From Thermodesulfobacteriota bacterium (GTDB lineage: Bacteria; Desulfobacterota; Desulfobacteria; Desulfobacterales; Desulfosudaceae), in the NCBI GenBank assembly GCA_040753795.1, contig JBFMDX010000002.1:248001-312000 (forward strand): a stretch of DNA of 64,000 nt, in the 5' to 3' direction. The notes beneath the pieces are model-generated. The model was not told where the DNA came from, did no database searches, and saw only the letters and a list, made by a program, of their open reading frames with translations. A program made the position numbers and the translations under genes. Below are positions 16,392-25,174 of this stretch, one piece after another; the first letter of the stretch is position 1; every line of letters starts with the position of its first letter.

Positions 16392-18134
16392 TTGTCTCAA
16401 ACCAGCGCCAGAAGCCTGTTAAAGGAAAATATCGTCCTTATTGCCGCCGGGGTCGTCAGCCTGGTGGTGGTGGATATCCTGCAGCTGCTGATTCCCCGGG
16501 TCACCAAGCATGCCATCGACGATCTGGCCGGCCTGACCCCGGATGCCGGAAAACTGCTGGAGTACGCCCTGCTCATCCTGCTGATGGCGTCGGTTATCGC
16601 CGTTTTCCGCTATGCCTGGCGTCGCTGTCTCATCGGCGCTTCCCGGAAGATCGAACAGGACCTGCGGGACCGGGTCTTTTTTCATCTACAGACCCTGGAC
16701 GCCGCCTATTTCGACCGCACCAGTACCGGCGATCTGATGGCGCGGGTCACCAACGACATTAACCATATCCGGATGGCCAGCGGTTTCGGGCTGGTGGCCC
16801 TGACCGACGCCGTCTTCCTGGGAACGGCCGCCATCGGGTTCATGGCCTATATCAACGTCCATCTGACCCTGTACAGTCTCATTCCCATGCCCCTGATCGT
16901 CATTTTTACCCGGCTGTTCGGCCGCAAGATGCACCGGATGTATCAGGAGGTCCAGGCCGCCTTTTCCGATATGACGGAAATCGTCCGGGAACGGTTTTCG
17001 GGCATCCGCGTTATTAAGGCGTTTGCCCGGCAGAACGCGGAAACGGCACTGTTTCAAACCGTTTCCGAACGGTATATCCGGAAGAACATGGGCCTGGCCC
17101 GGGTCACCGGCGCCTTTTTCCCCCTGATGGTCTTTTTCGCCAATACCAGCACGGCCATTGTTCTCTGCCTGGGCGGCCGTCAGGCCATTACCGCCGTCAT
17201 CACGCCCGGCGATTTCGTGGCCTTCATCAGTTACCTGGGCCTGCTGACCTGGCCCATGATGGCCCTGGGCTGGGTCACCAATCTGGTCCAGCGCGGGCGG
17301 GCCTCCCTGGATCGGATCAACCAGGTGCTGGCCGCGGTGCCGGGCATCACCGACGGGCCGGACGCGGTTTCCATCGCCGGCGTAAACCGGGAAATCGTCC
17401 TTGATCGGGTTTCCTTTATCTATCCCGGCGCGACCGCTCCCGCCCTGAAGGACATCGGCCTGACCTTGCCGGCGGGTAAAACGACCTTTGTCCTCGGCCC
17501 TCCCGGCAGCGGCAAAACCACCCTGGCGGGTCTTCTGGCCAGGAAATACGACCCGGACCACGGCGCTGTCCGCATCGACGGCCGGGATATCCGTCATATC
17601 CGGACGGATGACCTGCGGCGCCTGATCGCCTTCATGCCCCAGGAGCCGTTTTTGTTTTCCGCGACCATCAAGGAGAACATTACCTTCGATGACGCCGTGC
17701 CGGACGATGACCCGAGACTGGTGGCGGCCTGCCGCGACGCCGGGCTGTACAAGACGATCCGCGCCTTTCCCGGCGGATTTGACACCCTTACCGGAGAAAA
17801 GGGGGTCATCCTTTCCGGCGGACAGAAACAACGCGTGGCCCTGGCCCGGGCCTTTTATCACGCCGCGCCGGTTCTGATCCTGGACGATCCGGTCAGCCAG
17901 GTGGATCCGGAAACGGCCGATGAAATCCTGGCTGCCCTGCGGCAGGTCACCCGGGGGAAAACCGTGCTGCTCATTTCCCACCGCCCGTCCCTGGCCCGGT
18001 TTGCCGAATCGATCGTGGTGCTGCGGGACGGACGGATCACCGAGCACGGCGATCATGAGGAACTGTTGCGCCTGAAGGGTTACTATGCCGAGGCCTGGCG
18101 TATCCAGCAGCTGGAGGAGAGACGCGATGAATAG
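16392..18134 (+). CDS. ABC exporter half-transporter, subunit with degenerate ATP site
   Basis: About 580 residues, a six-helix transmembrane domain (residues ~1-320) fused to an ATPase domain. Walker A is GPPGSGKTT at about residues 369-377, the signature LSGGQKQR is near 474, and Walker B is VLILDDPVSQVD. The catalytic glutamate after Walker B is replaced by Asp (LDDP), the mark of the inactive-site subunit of heterodimeric exporters such as BmrC/TM287. The switch histidine (LISHRPS) is kept. TTG 16392 is used here; no ATG or good ribosome binding site precedes it, so the start is uncertain. It overlaps the next exporter gene by 8 bases, so the two subunits are made together. Substrate unknown; drug or lipid export is usual for the family. 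Confidence 0.85.
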   Translation: MSQTSARSLLKENIVLIAAGVVSLVVVDILQLLIPRVTKHAIDDLAGLTPDAGKLLEYALLILLMASVIAVFRYAWRRCLIGASRKIEQDLRDRVFFHLQTLDAAYFDRTSTGDLMARVTNDINHIRMASGFGLVALTDAVFLGTAAIGFMAYINVHLTLYSLIPMPLIVIFTRLFGRKMHRMYQEVQAAFSDMTEIVRERFSGIRVIKAFARQNAETALFQTVSERYIRKNMGLARVTGAFFPLMVFFANTSTAIVLCLGGRQAITAVITPGDFVAFISYLGLLTWPMMALGWVTNLVQRGRASLDRINQVLAAVPGITDGPDAVSIAGVNREIVLDRVSFIYPGATAPALKDIGLTLPAGKTTFVLGPPGSGKTTLAGLLARKYDPDHGAVRIDGRDIRHIRTDDLRRLIAFMPQEPFLFSATIKENITFDDAVPDDDPRLVAACRDAGLYKTIRAFPGGFDTLTGEKGVILSGGQKQRVALARAFYHAAPVLILDDPVSQVDPETADEILAALRQVTRGKTVLLISHRPSLARFAESIVVLRDGRITEHGDHEELLRLKGYYAEAWRIQQLEERRDE

Positions 18135-20118
18135 CCGGGCCGACGCCTTCCGGGAAAAGCAACCGGAACGGAAAAGGGATCTGCGGCTGCTGGCGCGGCT
18201 CTACCCCTTTATCCGGCCCCAGCTTCTCATCATTGGCGGCGCCGTGGTCATCATCATTCTGGTCACCCTGCTGGATCTGGCCGCGCCCCTGATCATCAAA
18301 ACCGCCATTGACCGCTACATTGTTCCCCGGGAAGCGGCGGAAACCGGCCCACCGGACCGGTATGTGCGCATCGCCCTGGATACGCCGCGACAGAGGGAAA
18401 TCGTCAACGCCTACCGCCCCCTGTTCACGGATATCGATCAGGCATCCGCCCTGATCCACCCGGATCGGCTGCGGGAGATGAACCCGGCGGATATCCGCGT
18501 GCTGCGGGAATCCGACCTGACCCGGACGGCCCTGGCCGCCGGCCTGATCCTGGTCATCGCCCTGGCGCTGTTTTTTCTCAACGCCGCCCAGGTCCTGGTC
18601 ATGGAATACGCCGGGCAGAAAACCATGCACCACCTGCGCCTGAAGGTGTTTACCCATATTCAGGACCAGAGCCTGGAATATTTTTCCCGCAATCCCGTGG
18701 GACGGCTGGTGACCCGGGCCACCAACGACATTCAGAACATGCACGAAATGTTCACCTCGGTCATCACCTTCGTGTTCAACGATCTGTTTCTGATCTTCGG
18801 TATTATCGTGGTGATGATGATGCTCTCCTGGCAACTGGCCCTGGCCTGTTTGATGGTCATTCCGCTGGTGGCCCTGGCGGCGACCTACTTTGCCACCGCG
18901 GCCCGGGAACCGTACCGACGGATGCGGGTAAAAATCGCCGAGATCAACGCCAGGACATCGGAAACCATCGAAGGCATGAGCGTTCTTCAGCTTTTTTCCC
19001 GGACCACCGACAACTACCGGCGGTTTCAGGCCATCAACCGGGACCATTATCTGGCCGGGATCCGGCAGATTCATGTTTTTGCCGTTTTCATGCCGGTCAT
19101 CGATATGCTCTGGGCCGTGTCCCTGGCTGTTATCATCTATTTCGGGGGGCGGGGGGTTCTTTCCGAGACCATGACCATCGGCGTGCTGGCGGCGTTCATC
19201 AGCTACATCAAAATGTTTTTCCGGCCCCTGCGGGACATGGCCGAAAAATTCAACATCACCCAGAACGCCATTTCATCGGCGGAGCGGATTTTCCTGGTGC
19301 TGGACACGGACAGCCGTCTGCCGCAGCCGGCACCGGAAGCGGAAGCGCCAGGGCCGGCGCCGGATTTTCGTATTCACCGGGTCCGTCTGGAGAATGTTTC
19401 GTTTGCCTACCAGCCGGACGAGCCGGTGTTAACCGATATCTCTTTTTCGGTGGAACGGGGGCAGACCGTGGCCCTTGTCGGGCCCACGGGCGCCGGGAAG
19501 ACATCGATCGCCAATCTGATACTCCGGTTTTATGACGTCAACCAGGGCCGCGTTCTGATCAACGACACGGATATCCGGCGGATCCCTTCTTCGGTTCTGC
19601 GGAGCCGGACGGGCCTGGTATCCCAGGACCCGTTCCTGTTCACCGGCACCATCCGCGACAATATCGCTTTCGGGAGAACGGACATAAGCGACCGGGATCT
19701 GGAAGCGATCATCGACATGGCCCGCTGCCGGTCACTGGTCAATGGCCTGGAGGGGGGCGTCAATGCCCCGGTAACCCAGAAGGGAAGCGCTTTTTCCAGC
19801 GGTCAGCGGCAGTTGCTGTCCATCGCCCGGGCCCTGGCCAATGATCCCGACCTGATTATTTTTGATGAAGCCACTTCCTATATCGATCTGGAAACGGACC
19901 GGATGATCCGGCAGGCCCTGGCCAATCTGACCCGGGACCGGACCGCCATCATCATCGCCCACCGGCTGTCCACTGTCCGGGACGCCACCGTCATTCTGGT
20001 GCTTTATCGCGGCCGCATCATCGAGTCCGGCGCCCATGAGGAACTGATGAACAGAAAAGGATATTATTTTCAGCTGTATCAGCTGCAGCAATCCGGCTCA
20101 TCGGCTCCCTCGTATTGA
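18127..20118 (+). CDS. ABC exporter half-transporter, subunit with intact Walker B glutamate
   Basis: 663 residues from ATG 18127, preceded by GGAGGAG; the ATG sits inside the end of the upstream subunit gene (ATGAATAG). The transmembrane domain carries a long extracytoplasmic insertion between helices 1 and 2 (residues ~50-135, hydrophilic), seen in one partner of TM287/288-like heterodimers. ATPase motifs are VGPTGAGKT (about 451-459), FSSGQRQ as a divergent signature, Walker B LIIFDEATS with the catalytic Glu, and the IIIAHRLST switch. Its altered signature would complete the degenerate ATP site of its partner. The 3' end overlaps the convergent hydrolase gene by about 20 bases. Confidence 0.87.
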   Translation: MNSRADAFREKQPERKRDLRLLARLYPFIRPQLLIIGGAVVIIILVTLLDLAAPLIIKTAIDRYIVPREAAETGPPDRYVRIALDTPRQREIVNAYRPLFTDIDQASALIHPDRLREMNPADIRVLRESDLTRTALAAGLILVIALALFFLNAAQVLVMEYAGQKTMHHLRLKVFTHIQDQSLEYFSRNPVGRLVTRATNDIQNMHEMFTSVITFVFNDLFLIFGIIVVMMMLSWQLALACLMVIPLVALAATYFATAAREPYRRMRVKIAEINARTSETIEGMSVLQLFSRTTDNYRRFQAINRDHYLAGIRQIHVFAVFMPVIDMLWAVSLAVIIYFGGRGVLSETMTIGVLAAFISYIKMFFRPLRDMAEKFNITQNAISSAERIFLVLDTDSRLPQPAPEAEAPGPAPDFRIHRVRLENVSFAYQPDEPVLTDISFSVERGQTVALVGPTGAGKTSIANLILRFYDVNQGRVLINDTDIRRIPSSVLRSRTGLVSQDPFLFTGTIRDNIAFGRTDISDRDLEAIIDMARCRSLVNGLEGGVNAPVTQKGSAFSSGQRQLLSIARALANDPDLIIFDEATSYIDLETDRMIRQALANLTRDRTAIIIAHRLSTVRDATVILVLYRGRIIESGAHEELMNRKGYYFQLYQLQQSGSSAPSY

Positions 20119-21114
20119 CGCCGGTTCCGGGTCCGTGGCCTGGAGAAAGGTCAGCAGGTCCATCAGCGTCCGGGACGGAATTTCCTCCATGGGGACATGG
20201 CCCGCGTCCGGGTAGACCGCGTGGGTCGCGTCGGGATAGGCCGCCTGCCACTGCTTGCCGACTGGATCGTAGGGAATCCAGGTGTCTTTTCCGCCCCACA
20301 TGGTCATCAACGGCTGCCGGACATCACGAATCCCGGCTTCCGGTTCCGAACCGAAGGGCTTTTCGGTTGATATGACCCAGTCCAGCGCCTCAAGCATGGC
20401 GTCCCGGTTGCCCTCCCGCAGCAGCAGCCGGTGATAGCGTTCAATGGTCCCCGGCGCCACCCGGCCATCGTCCCCGTAAGCCTGGTAAATGCCGATGGCG
20501 ATCGTGTAACGGGGCGTAATCAACGGGGCCAGTTGCCGCAAGGGGAACCAGGTGGGCGCCTTGACTATCCACGTCCATTGCTGCGGGAACGATACGGCGT
20601 CAATGAGGACCACCCGGTTCACCAGGTCAGGACGATCCACGGCCAGGCGCCAGCTGATATAGCCGCCCAGGGAATTGCCGATAAACGTGGCGGACGTGAC
20701 CTGCCGGTTTTCCAGTACCTTGATGACCGTATCCTTAACCAGATCCGGACTGAACGCCGCTGAGCCGTCCCCGGGCAGGCCGGTCAGGCCGAATGCCGGC
20801 AGGTCCATGCGGATCACCCGGTAGTCCTGTGACAGGACGGGTACCCACTCGTCCCAGGTATGGAGCGAAGACAGGGCGCCGTGAAGGAGCACCAGCACCG
20901 GGCCTGCGCCCTCGTCGCGCACATGAACCATCATGTTGTTGACGGGAATAAATTCCGATTCGGCATTGGCATACGTTGCCTTCAGTTCCTCCACGGAAAT
21001 ATCTTTGAGCCCGTAATAATTCGTGATAGCGGCGCAACCGCCGGACAGAAACATCATTATCGTCAGGGCGGGCGCAATCAGCAGGCGCGGCAGGTTGCGG
21101 CAATTTCGCGGCAT
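20098..21114 (-). CDS. Alpha/beta hydrolase, predicted lipoprotein
   Basis: 338 residues. The N-terminus is a lipoprotein signal: basic MPRNCRNLPR, a hydrophobic stretch, then the lipobox LSGGC with Cys at about 28, so it should be exported and lipid-anchored. The hydrolase core shows the oxyanion HG motif (VLLHGALSS), the nucleophile elbow GNSLGG (Ser about 143), TMWGGKDTWIP around the acid and DAGHVPMEE around the catalytic His near 305. This is the esterase/haloalkane-hydrolase-like superfamily; the substrate is unknown. AAGGAGG precedes the ATG. It converges on the exporter operon and overlaps it slightly. Confidence 0.8.
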   Translation of the reverse strand: MPRNCRNLPRLLIAPALTIMMFLSGGCAAITNYYGLKDISVEELKATYANAESEFIPVNNMMVHVRDEGAGPVLVLLHGALSSLHTWDEWVPVLSQDYRVIRMDLPAFGLTGLPGDGSAAFSPDLVKDTVIKVLENRQVTSATFIGNSLGGYISWRLAVDRPDLVNRVVLIDAVSFPQQWTWIVKAPTWFPLRQLAPLITPRYTIAIGIYQAYGDDGRVAPGTIERYHRLLLREGNRDAMLEALDWVISTEKPFGSEPEAGIRDVRQPLMTMWGGKDTWIPYDPVGKQWQAAYPDATHAVYPDAGHVPMEEIPSRTLMDLLTFLQATDPEPASIRGSR

Positions 21115-21170
21115 GGCCTCTTTTCCTCCTTAAGATTAATAATGTTAATCATTTTGATCGGGCCCGGGTT

Positions 21171-22016
21171 TCAGGCGCCGATCCAGCTCATGGTATAGAA
21201 TGTGTCCGGCGGCAGGCTGGCCAGGACCGGCTCCTGATATCGCCAGGCGCCGGGCAGACCCAGCTCTTTTGCCGCCAGTTCAAAATGGCACATGGCGATT
21301 CCCAGGTCGATATGATGCAGGCCCGCCCGGAAATAGAGGGCCTTGGCCTTGTGCAGGTAAAAATGATAGACGGATCCGTCCTTGTCCCTGACCACCCGCC
21401 AGGGCTGGGAGTTGCCGGAGGAGGGCGCCAGCCGGACCATTTCCAGGGCTTCCCGGTAAGGGTCTTTCGCGGGCAGTGACAAGGGAACGCTGAACCCCCC
21501 CTCGAAAAAAAGCGTCTCCGGGTTTTTCCGCTGGTCCGCCCGGATGGCCGCCCGGCTGATTTTCTCAAACAGCCGCCGGTCCGCGGCATGGCCAACGGTG
21601 CAGGCGGCCGGGAACAGTTCGTCGGGGGCCGTCTGAAAATCTTCAAAGAATTTGCGGTCGAAGAATCCGAGCCAGCAGGTCCCCAGCCCGAGCTCGGTGG
21701 CCTTGAGGACCAGTTGTTCCATCAGATAGCCGTAACTCTGGCGGGCCATTTCCGATTTTTTTACGGCGCCGGCAAAAAAATAGCGGGGATTCTTCTGCAG
21801 GCCATAGTTGCCCAGCCGGACTTTGGCTCCTTTGACAAAGGGCTTTTCAATGATGGTAAAACGGGCCGGTTCTTCCGCAAGACCCCGCTTCAGACGGGCG
21901 CAGTCATCAGTGAGCTCGGCCAGCACACCGGGCGGAATGGGGTCACCGGTGTGCGTTCTGGCGGATTGCCGCACGCGGATCAGGTCGCAAACGGATTTCC
22001 GGAATGTCAATGCCAT
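21171..22016 (-). CDS. Nitroreductase-family flavoprotein (TM1586-type)
   Basis: 281 residues made of two related FMN-binding halves, as in putative nitroreductases of the TM1586 type. The first half has RQSARTH (the usual RrSxR FMN phosphate contact), then QLVLKATELGLGTCWLGFFD. The second has MVRLAPSSGNSQPWRVV and DLGIAMCHFELAAKELG, a repeat of the same pattern. Such proteins bind FMN and may reduce nitro or quinone compounds, but many are uncharacterised. GGGAGG lies upstream of the ATG. It is followed by the lipoprotein hydrolase about 56 bases downstream on the same strand; the functional link is unclear. Confidence 0.8.
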   Translation of the reverse strand: MALTFRKSVCDLIRVRQSARTHTGDPIPPGVLAELTDDCARLKRGLAEEPARFTIIEKPFVKGAKVRLGNYGLQKNPRYFFAGAVKKSEMARQSYGYLMEQLVLKATELGLGTCWLGFFDRKFFEDFQTAPDELFPAACTVGHAADRRLFEKISRAAIRADQRKNPETLFFEGGFSVPLSLPAKDPYREALEMVRLAPSSGNSQPWRVVRDKDGSVYHFYLHKAKALYFRAGLHHIDLGIAMCHFELAAKELGLPGAWRYQEPVLASLPPDTFYTMSWIGA

Positions 22017-22106
22017 GGAGTCCTCCCTGTCAGCCTGTTCTTCTTTATGAAAAGCGACAATTACGTTGTAAGGGCCATGCGGGATGTTTCCGGTCGTTAT
22101 AGCAAG

Positions 22107-24671
22107 TTATCGGGTGATAAACAACGATGATCGAAAAAAATCCGGCGGACGCCCGCAGGCAGTGGCTATGGCCAGATCGGTCCCGCCGGTTGTCATCGTC
22201 ACGGCGCCCTGAAGATCGGTGCGGTAAATATCCGCTCCGGTCGCTATATACCGCTTCAGGGCGTCCGCGGAAGGGTATCCGAAACGATTCTGCCGCCCGG
22301 TGGAAATAACAACGATTTCCGGATTTACGCGGGAAAGAAAGAAGGCCGTGCCGGATGTTTTGCTGCCGTGGTGGGGCGCCATCAGTACCGTGCTGGCCAG
22401 GCGGCCCCCGGCCAGGGCCGTCAGTTCCCGTTCGCCTTCTTCCATCAGGTCGCCGGGAAAGAGAAAAGAAATCCGTCCCCGGCTGATCCGCGTCACCAGG
22501 CTGTTGTTATTGGTATTCCGCCAGGGCTGGGTTTGCCTGCGGCGCATGAAGTCATCGGGCGGATACAGGAATTCAAAACAAACGCCGTTGATGACGCGGG
22601 CTTTTCCCGTCCGGGTCAGGTCGAACTTTTCAATCCCTTTTTCCCGGATGATTTCCATAAACTGGCGGTAATGGTCCGTATCCGCCGGTTCACCGCCGGA
22701 CCATACCGTCCGGACATGAAAATGGTCGGCGATATAAATCAGGCCGGACAGATGATCCGTGTCCGGATGGGTCAGGATCAGCGTATCCACGGTCCCGATT
22801 TTGTGGCGCCATAGAAATGGCGCTATGATCATTTTACCGGTGTCAAAAACGGAACGGCCGGTAAAACCGCCGCCGTCGATCAGCAGGCATTTACCGCCGG
22901 GAAGTTCCGCCAGGGCGGCGTTGCCCTGCCCCACGTCCAGGACCGTTATCCGCAGTTCGTCATGGAGAAAGCGCCGGTTGATCCACCAGCCGATGTCCGC
23001 GATCAGGCCGGCGGCGGCGATGACGGTCAGCGCCAACGCGGCTCTGGTCATCGATTTTTTGGGGGCCGTTTCCTCCTGACCCGGCCCGGCGGAAGGGACC
23101 GGTTTCTGTCTCAACAGGATTCCCGCCGCGCCGACCAGGGCGTAATAACAACCGATTTCAAAAGGACTCGGTGTCACCGTGTGAAAAGCAGCGCCCGGCA
23201 GGGAGGCGACCTTTTCCGTGAAGAAGCACCCCAGGCGGAGAAGCAGGCCGCCGGCCTTGAAGATCATCTGGGAAAGATCCGGGGCCAGACCGCACAGGGC
23301 CGCCCCGCCCAGACCCAGCGGCACGGCCACGAGTTCCACCAGGGGGATCATGACGCAATTGGCCAGCAGGCCGACCCAGGACACCTGATTGAAATGGTAA
23401 GCGGTCAGGGGCGTGGTACCGATAATGGCCAGGAATGAAACCAGCACGAACCCCGTTCCTCTCCTGACCCATTTGTTCGGCAGGACGGTGAGCCGGTCTT
23501 TCATGGTATTCATGCCGGCCACGATAAAAAACACCGAGGCAAATGAGAGCTGAAAGGAAATGGAATAGAGGGCCGGCGGATACGCGGCCAGAATGGCCAG
23601 GGCCGCCAGCGCCAGGGTGTTCATGAGCTGATGCCGCCTGCCCGCCAGGATGGCCGCCAGAAAGACGACCGCCATGACCGTCGCCCGCTGGGTGGAAGGG
23701 GACAGGCCGGCCAGCAATCCATAGGCGACTACGCACGGCAGCGTGCCGGCGGCCGCGACTTTTCTGACCCATCCTCGCCAGGTCAGAGCGGGAATGAAGG
23801 CAAGCCCTCTGGCCAGGAGAAAAAAGACAAGACCGGCCACCACCGCCACCTGCATCCCGGATATGGCCAGCAGATGGGCCACCCCGGCCCGGCTGAACGC
23901 TTCCCGCAGGTCCGGGGAGATATCCGTCTGGCGGCCGATAACCAGGGCTTTTAATATCGCTACCGGTGGACCGGCGCCGCTTTTCTCGATTTCCCCCGCG
24001 ATTTTTCCGCGGATCATCTCGACCAACGGCCATAAGCCGGAGAAACGGCCGGAGGAGAGAACCTCGACCTTGTCGCCGTCGGTGTAGGCCAGATCGAAAA
24101 TTTTCTGGAAAGACAGAAACCGCTTATAATCAAAGCCGCCGGGATTCTTGAAGTTGTCGACTCCACGAATGCGGCTTCGAAAGCGGATGAGCGCACCGCA
24201 GGGAAGTTCCGGACCGCCGGCGCCAAAGACGGTAACCCGCAGGCGGCCGACGACCGGGATTTGTCTCCGGCCGCTGTCAAGGCAGTGGACCTGCAATACG
24301 AAATGGCGCCGTTCCGGTCCGGCCACCGGCTCTTCCAGGATGGCGCCGGTAATGTCCCAGGACGTTTCCCCGGCAAAGCGGCTGACATGATGATCCGGGA
24401 ATGTCGGAAAAGAGAAACCGGTGATACAGAACCAGCCCAGAAAGAAGAAAAGAAGAAGCGGAACCACCGCGGCCGCCCGCGCCCGGAGGATGGACCACGC
24501 CGTTCCGAACAGGCAGATGCCGATCAGAAGGACTGCCAGCGGTGGCGGCAAATAAATCCATTCCCCGCACAGGATTCCGGCGGCGAAAACCAGTAAAAGG
24601 GGAATGACGGGTCGCTGATACGCATCCCGGCTGAATAAAAAGGAAGAAACAGTCGTTCGCCAGGCATCCAT
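22107..24671 (-). CDS. comEC: ComEC/Rec2 family DNA-uptake channel protein
   Basis: 854 residues with the three-part plan of ComEC. N-terminal helices and a soluble OB-like DUF4131 region lie at about residues 20-200, the polytopic Competence domain at about 220-520 (HLLAISGMQVAVVAG, GLSPSTQRATVMAVVFL), and a C-terminal metallo-beta-lactamase domain at about 575-840. The last carries ITVLDVGQGNAALAE, the metal motif LTHPDTDHLSG and MAPHHGSKTSGT. ComEC forms the inner-membrane pore for single-stranded DNA entry in transformation, and the lactamase domain may degrade the non-transported strand. No other competence genes are in the window, and many non-competent bacteria keep comEC. No strong ribosome binding site was found before ATG 24671. 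Confidence 0.88.
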   Translation of the reverse strand: MDAWRTTVSSFLFSRDAYQRPVIPLLLVFAAGILCGEWIYLPPPLAVLLIGICLFGTAWSILRARAAAVVPLLLFFFLGWFCITGFSFPTFPDHHVSRFAGETSWDITGAILEEPVAGPERRHFVLQVHCLDSGRRQIPVVGRLRVTVFGAGGPELPCGALIRFRSRIRGVDNFKNPGGFDYKRFLSFQKIFDLAYTDGDKVEVLSSGRFSGLWPLVEMIRGKIAGEIEKSGAGPPVAILKALVIGRQTDISPDLREAFSRAGVAHLLAISGMQVAVVAGLVFFLLARGLAFIPALTWRGWVRKVAAAGTLPCVVAYGLLAGLSPSTQRATVMAVVFLAAILAGRRHQLMNTLALAALAILAAYPPALYSISFQLSFASVFFIVAGMNTMKDRLTVLPNKWVRRGTGFVLVSFLAIIGTTPLTAYHFNQVSWVGLLANCVMIPLVELVAVPLGLGGAALCGLAPDLSQMIFKAGGLLLRLGCFFTEKVASLPGAAFHTVTPSPFEIGCYYALVGAAGILLRQKPVPSAGPGQEETAPKKSMTRAALALTVIAAAGLIADIGWWINRRFLHDELRITVLDVGQGNAALAELPGGKCLLIDGGGFTGRSVFDTGKMIIAPFLWRHKIGTVDTLILTHPDTDHLSGLIYIADHFHVRTVWSGGEPADTDHYRQFMEIIREKGIEKFDLTRTGKARVINGVCFEFLYPPDDFMRRRQTQPWRNTNNNSLVTRISRGRISFLFPGDLMEEGERELTALAGGRLASTVLMAPHHGSKTSGTAFFLSRVNPEIVVISTGRQNRFGYPSADALKRYIATGADIYRTDLQGAVTMTTGGTDLAIATACGRPPDFFRSSLFITR

Positions 24672-24874
24672 GCCGTTGATTTCGCTGTAATTTCTATTTC
24701 GCAGGCCGATCCGTCGGCCGCATTCGTTGTTTCCTTACCATACATCAGGGGAGGCCGGACTTCAATTTTTTTTAGGGCGCCTGGAGTGTTTTTTCAGGGT
24801 AAAAAAAGCGAATCCGCCACAAAGCAAATGACCGTTGCCGGCCGATCGTCCTGACCCGGTCGGGATGAAACATA

Positions 24875-24903
24875 TTGACTCATAACCTCGGCCCTGTTAT
24901 AGG
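24875..24903 (+). promoter_or_regulatory. Candidate sigma-70 promoter upstream of the TPR/FecR/beta-helix unit
   Basis: TTGACT at 24875-24880, a 17-base spacer and TATAGG at 24898-24903, oriented toward the three-gene unit that starts near 25175. Confidence 0.45.
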
Positions 24904-25003
24904 TTGTCGATAATAAGGGACAAACATATTTTTAGAATTGAAGCGCCGTGAACGGTCATTTTTTCTCTCCGGGATCGCCATGGAGGGGGCAGGCATCTTT
25001 TTG

Positions 25004-25026
25004 CGACGGCAATCGGATTGCCGTCG
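25004..25026. repeat. 23-base palindrome in the long leader
   Basis: CGACGGCAATC at 25004-25014 and GATTGCCGTCG at 25016-25026 are perfect 11-base inverted arms around a single G. It could be a DNA operator, or in RNA a nine-pair hairpin with loop TCGGA followed by a weak T-run. Confidence 0.6.
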
Positions 25027-25174
25027 GCCGTTTTCCCAAAAAGCCCGCTCAACATCATACCCGGAAACCATAAAAAGCCGTTCGCGGGAGAGTGGTCTGG
25101 CCTGAATAGATATGACTGTGTCTGGTAAACGACGCGCTGTCGCGCTAATTTAATAATGAATGATGGGGGTGGCC

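Larger units (their letters stand above)
24672..25174. other. Divergent intergenic region with promoter and palindrome
   Basis: About 500 bases between comEC and the TPR/barrel gene. No convincing gene is present; a 63-codon minus-strand frame (24880-25071) has no coding signs. It contains the promoter at 24875-24903 and a 23-base palindrome at 25004-25026. A promoter there would give a leader of roughly 260 bases. Confidence 0.6.

Noticed and set aside
16686-18056. Long minus-strand open frame (456 codons) opposite the first ABC exporter gene
   Set aside because: Antisense shadow of a GC-rich gene; composition is Gly/Asp/His-rich without domains, and the plus strand has clear ABC motifs.
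24880-25071. 63-codon minus-strand frame in the comEC/TPR gap
   Set aside because: No ribosome binding site, no domain, and it overlaps a promoter and palindrome.
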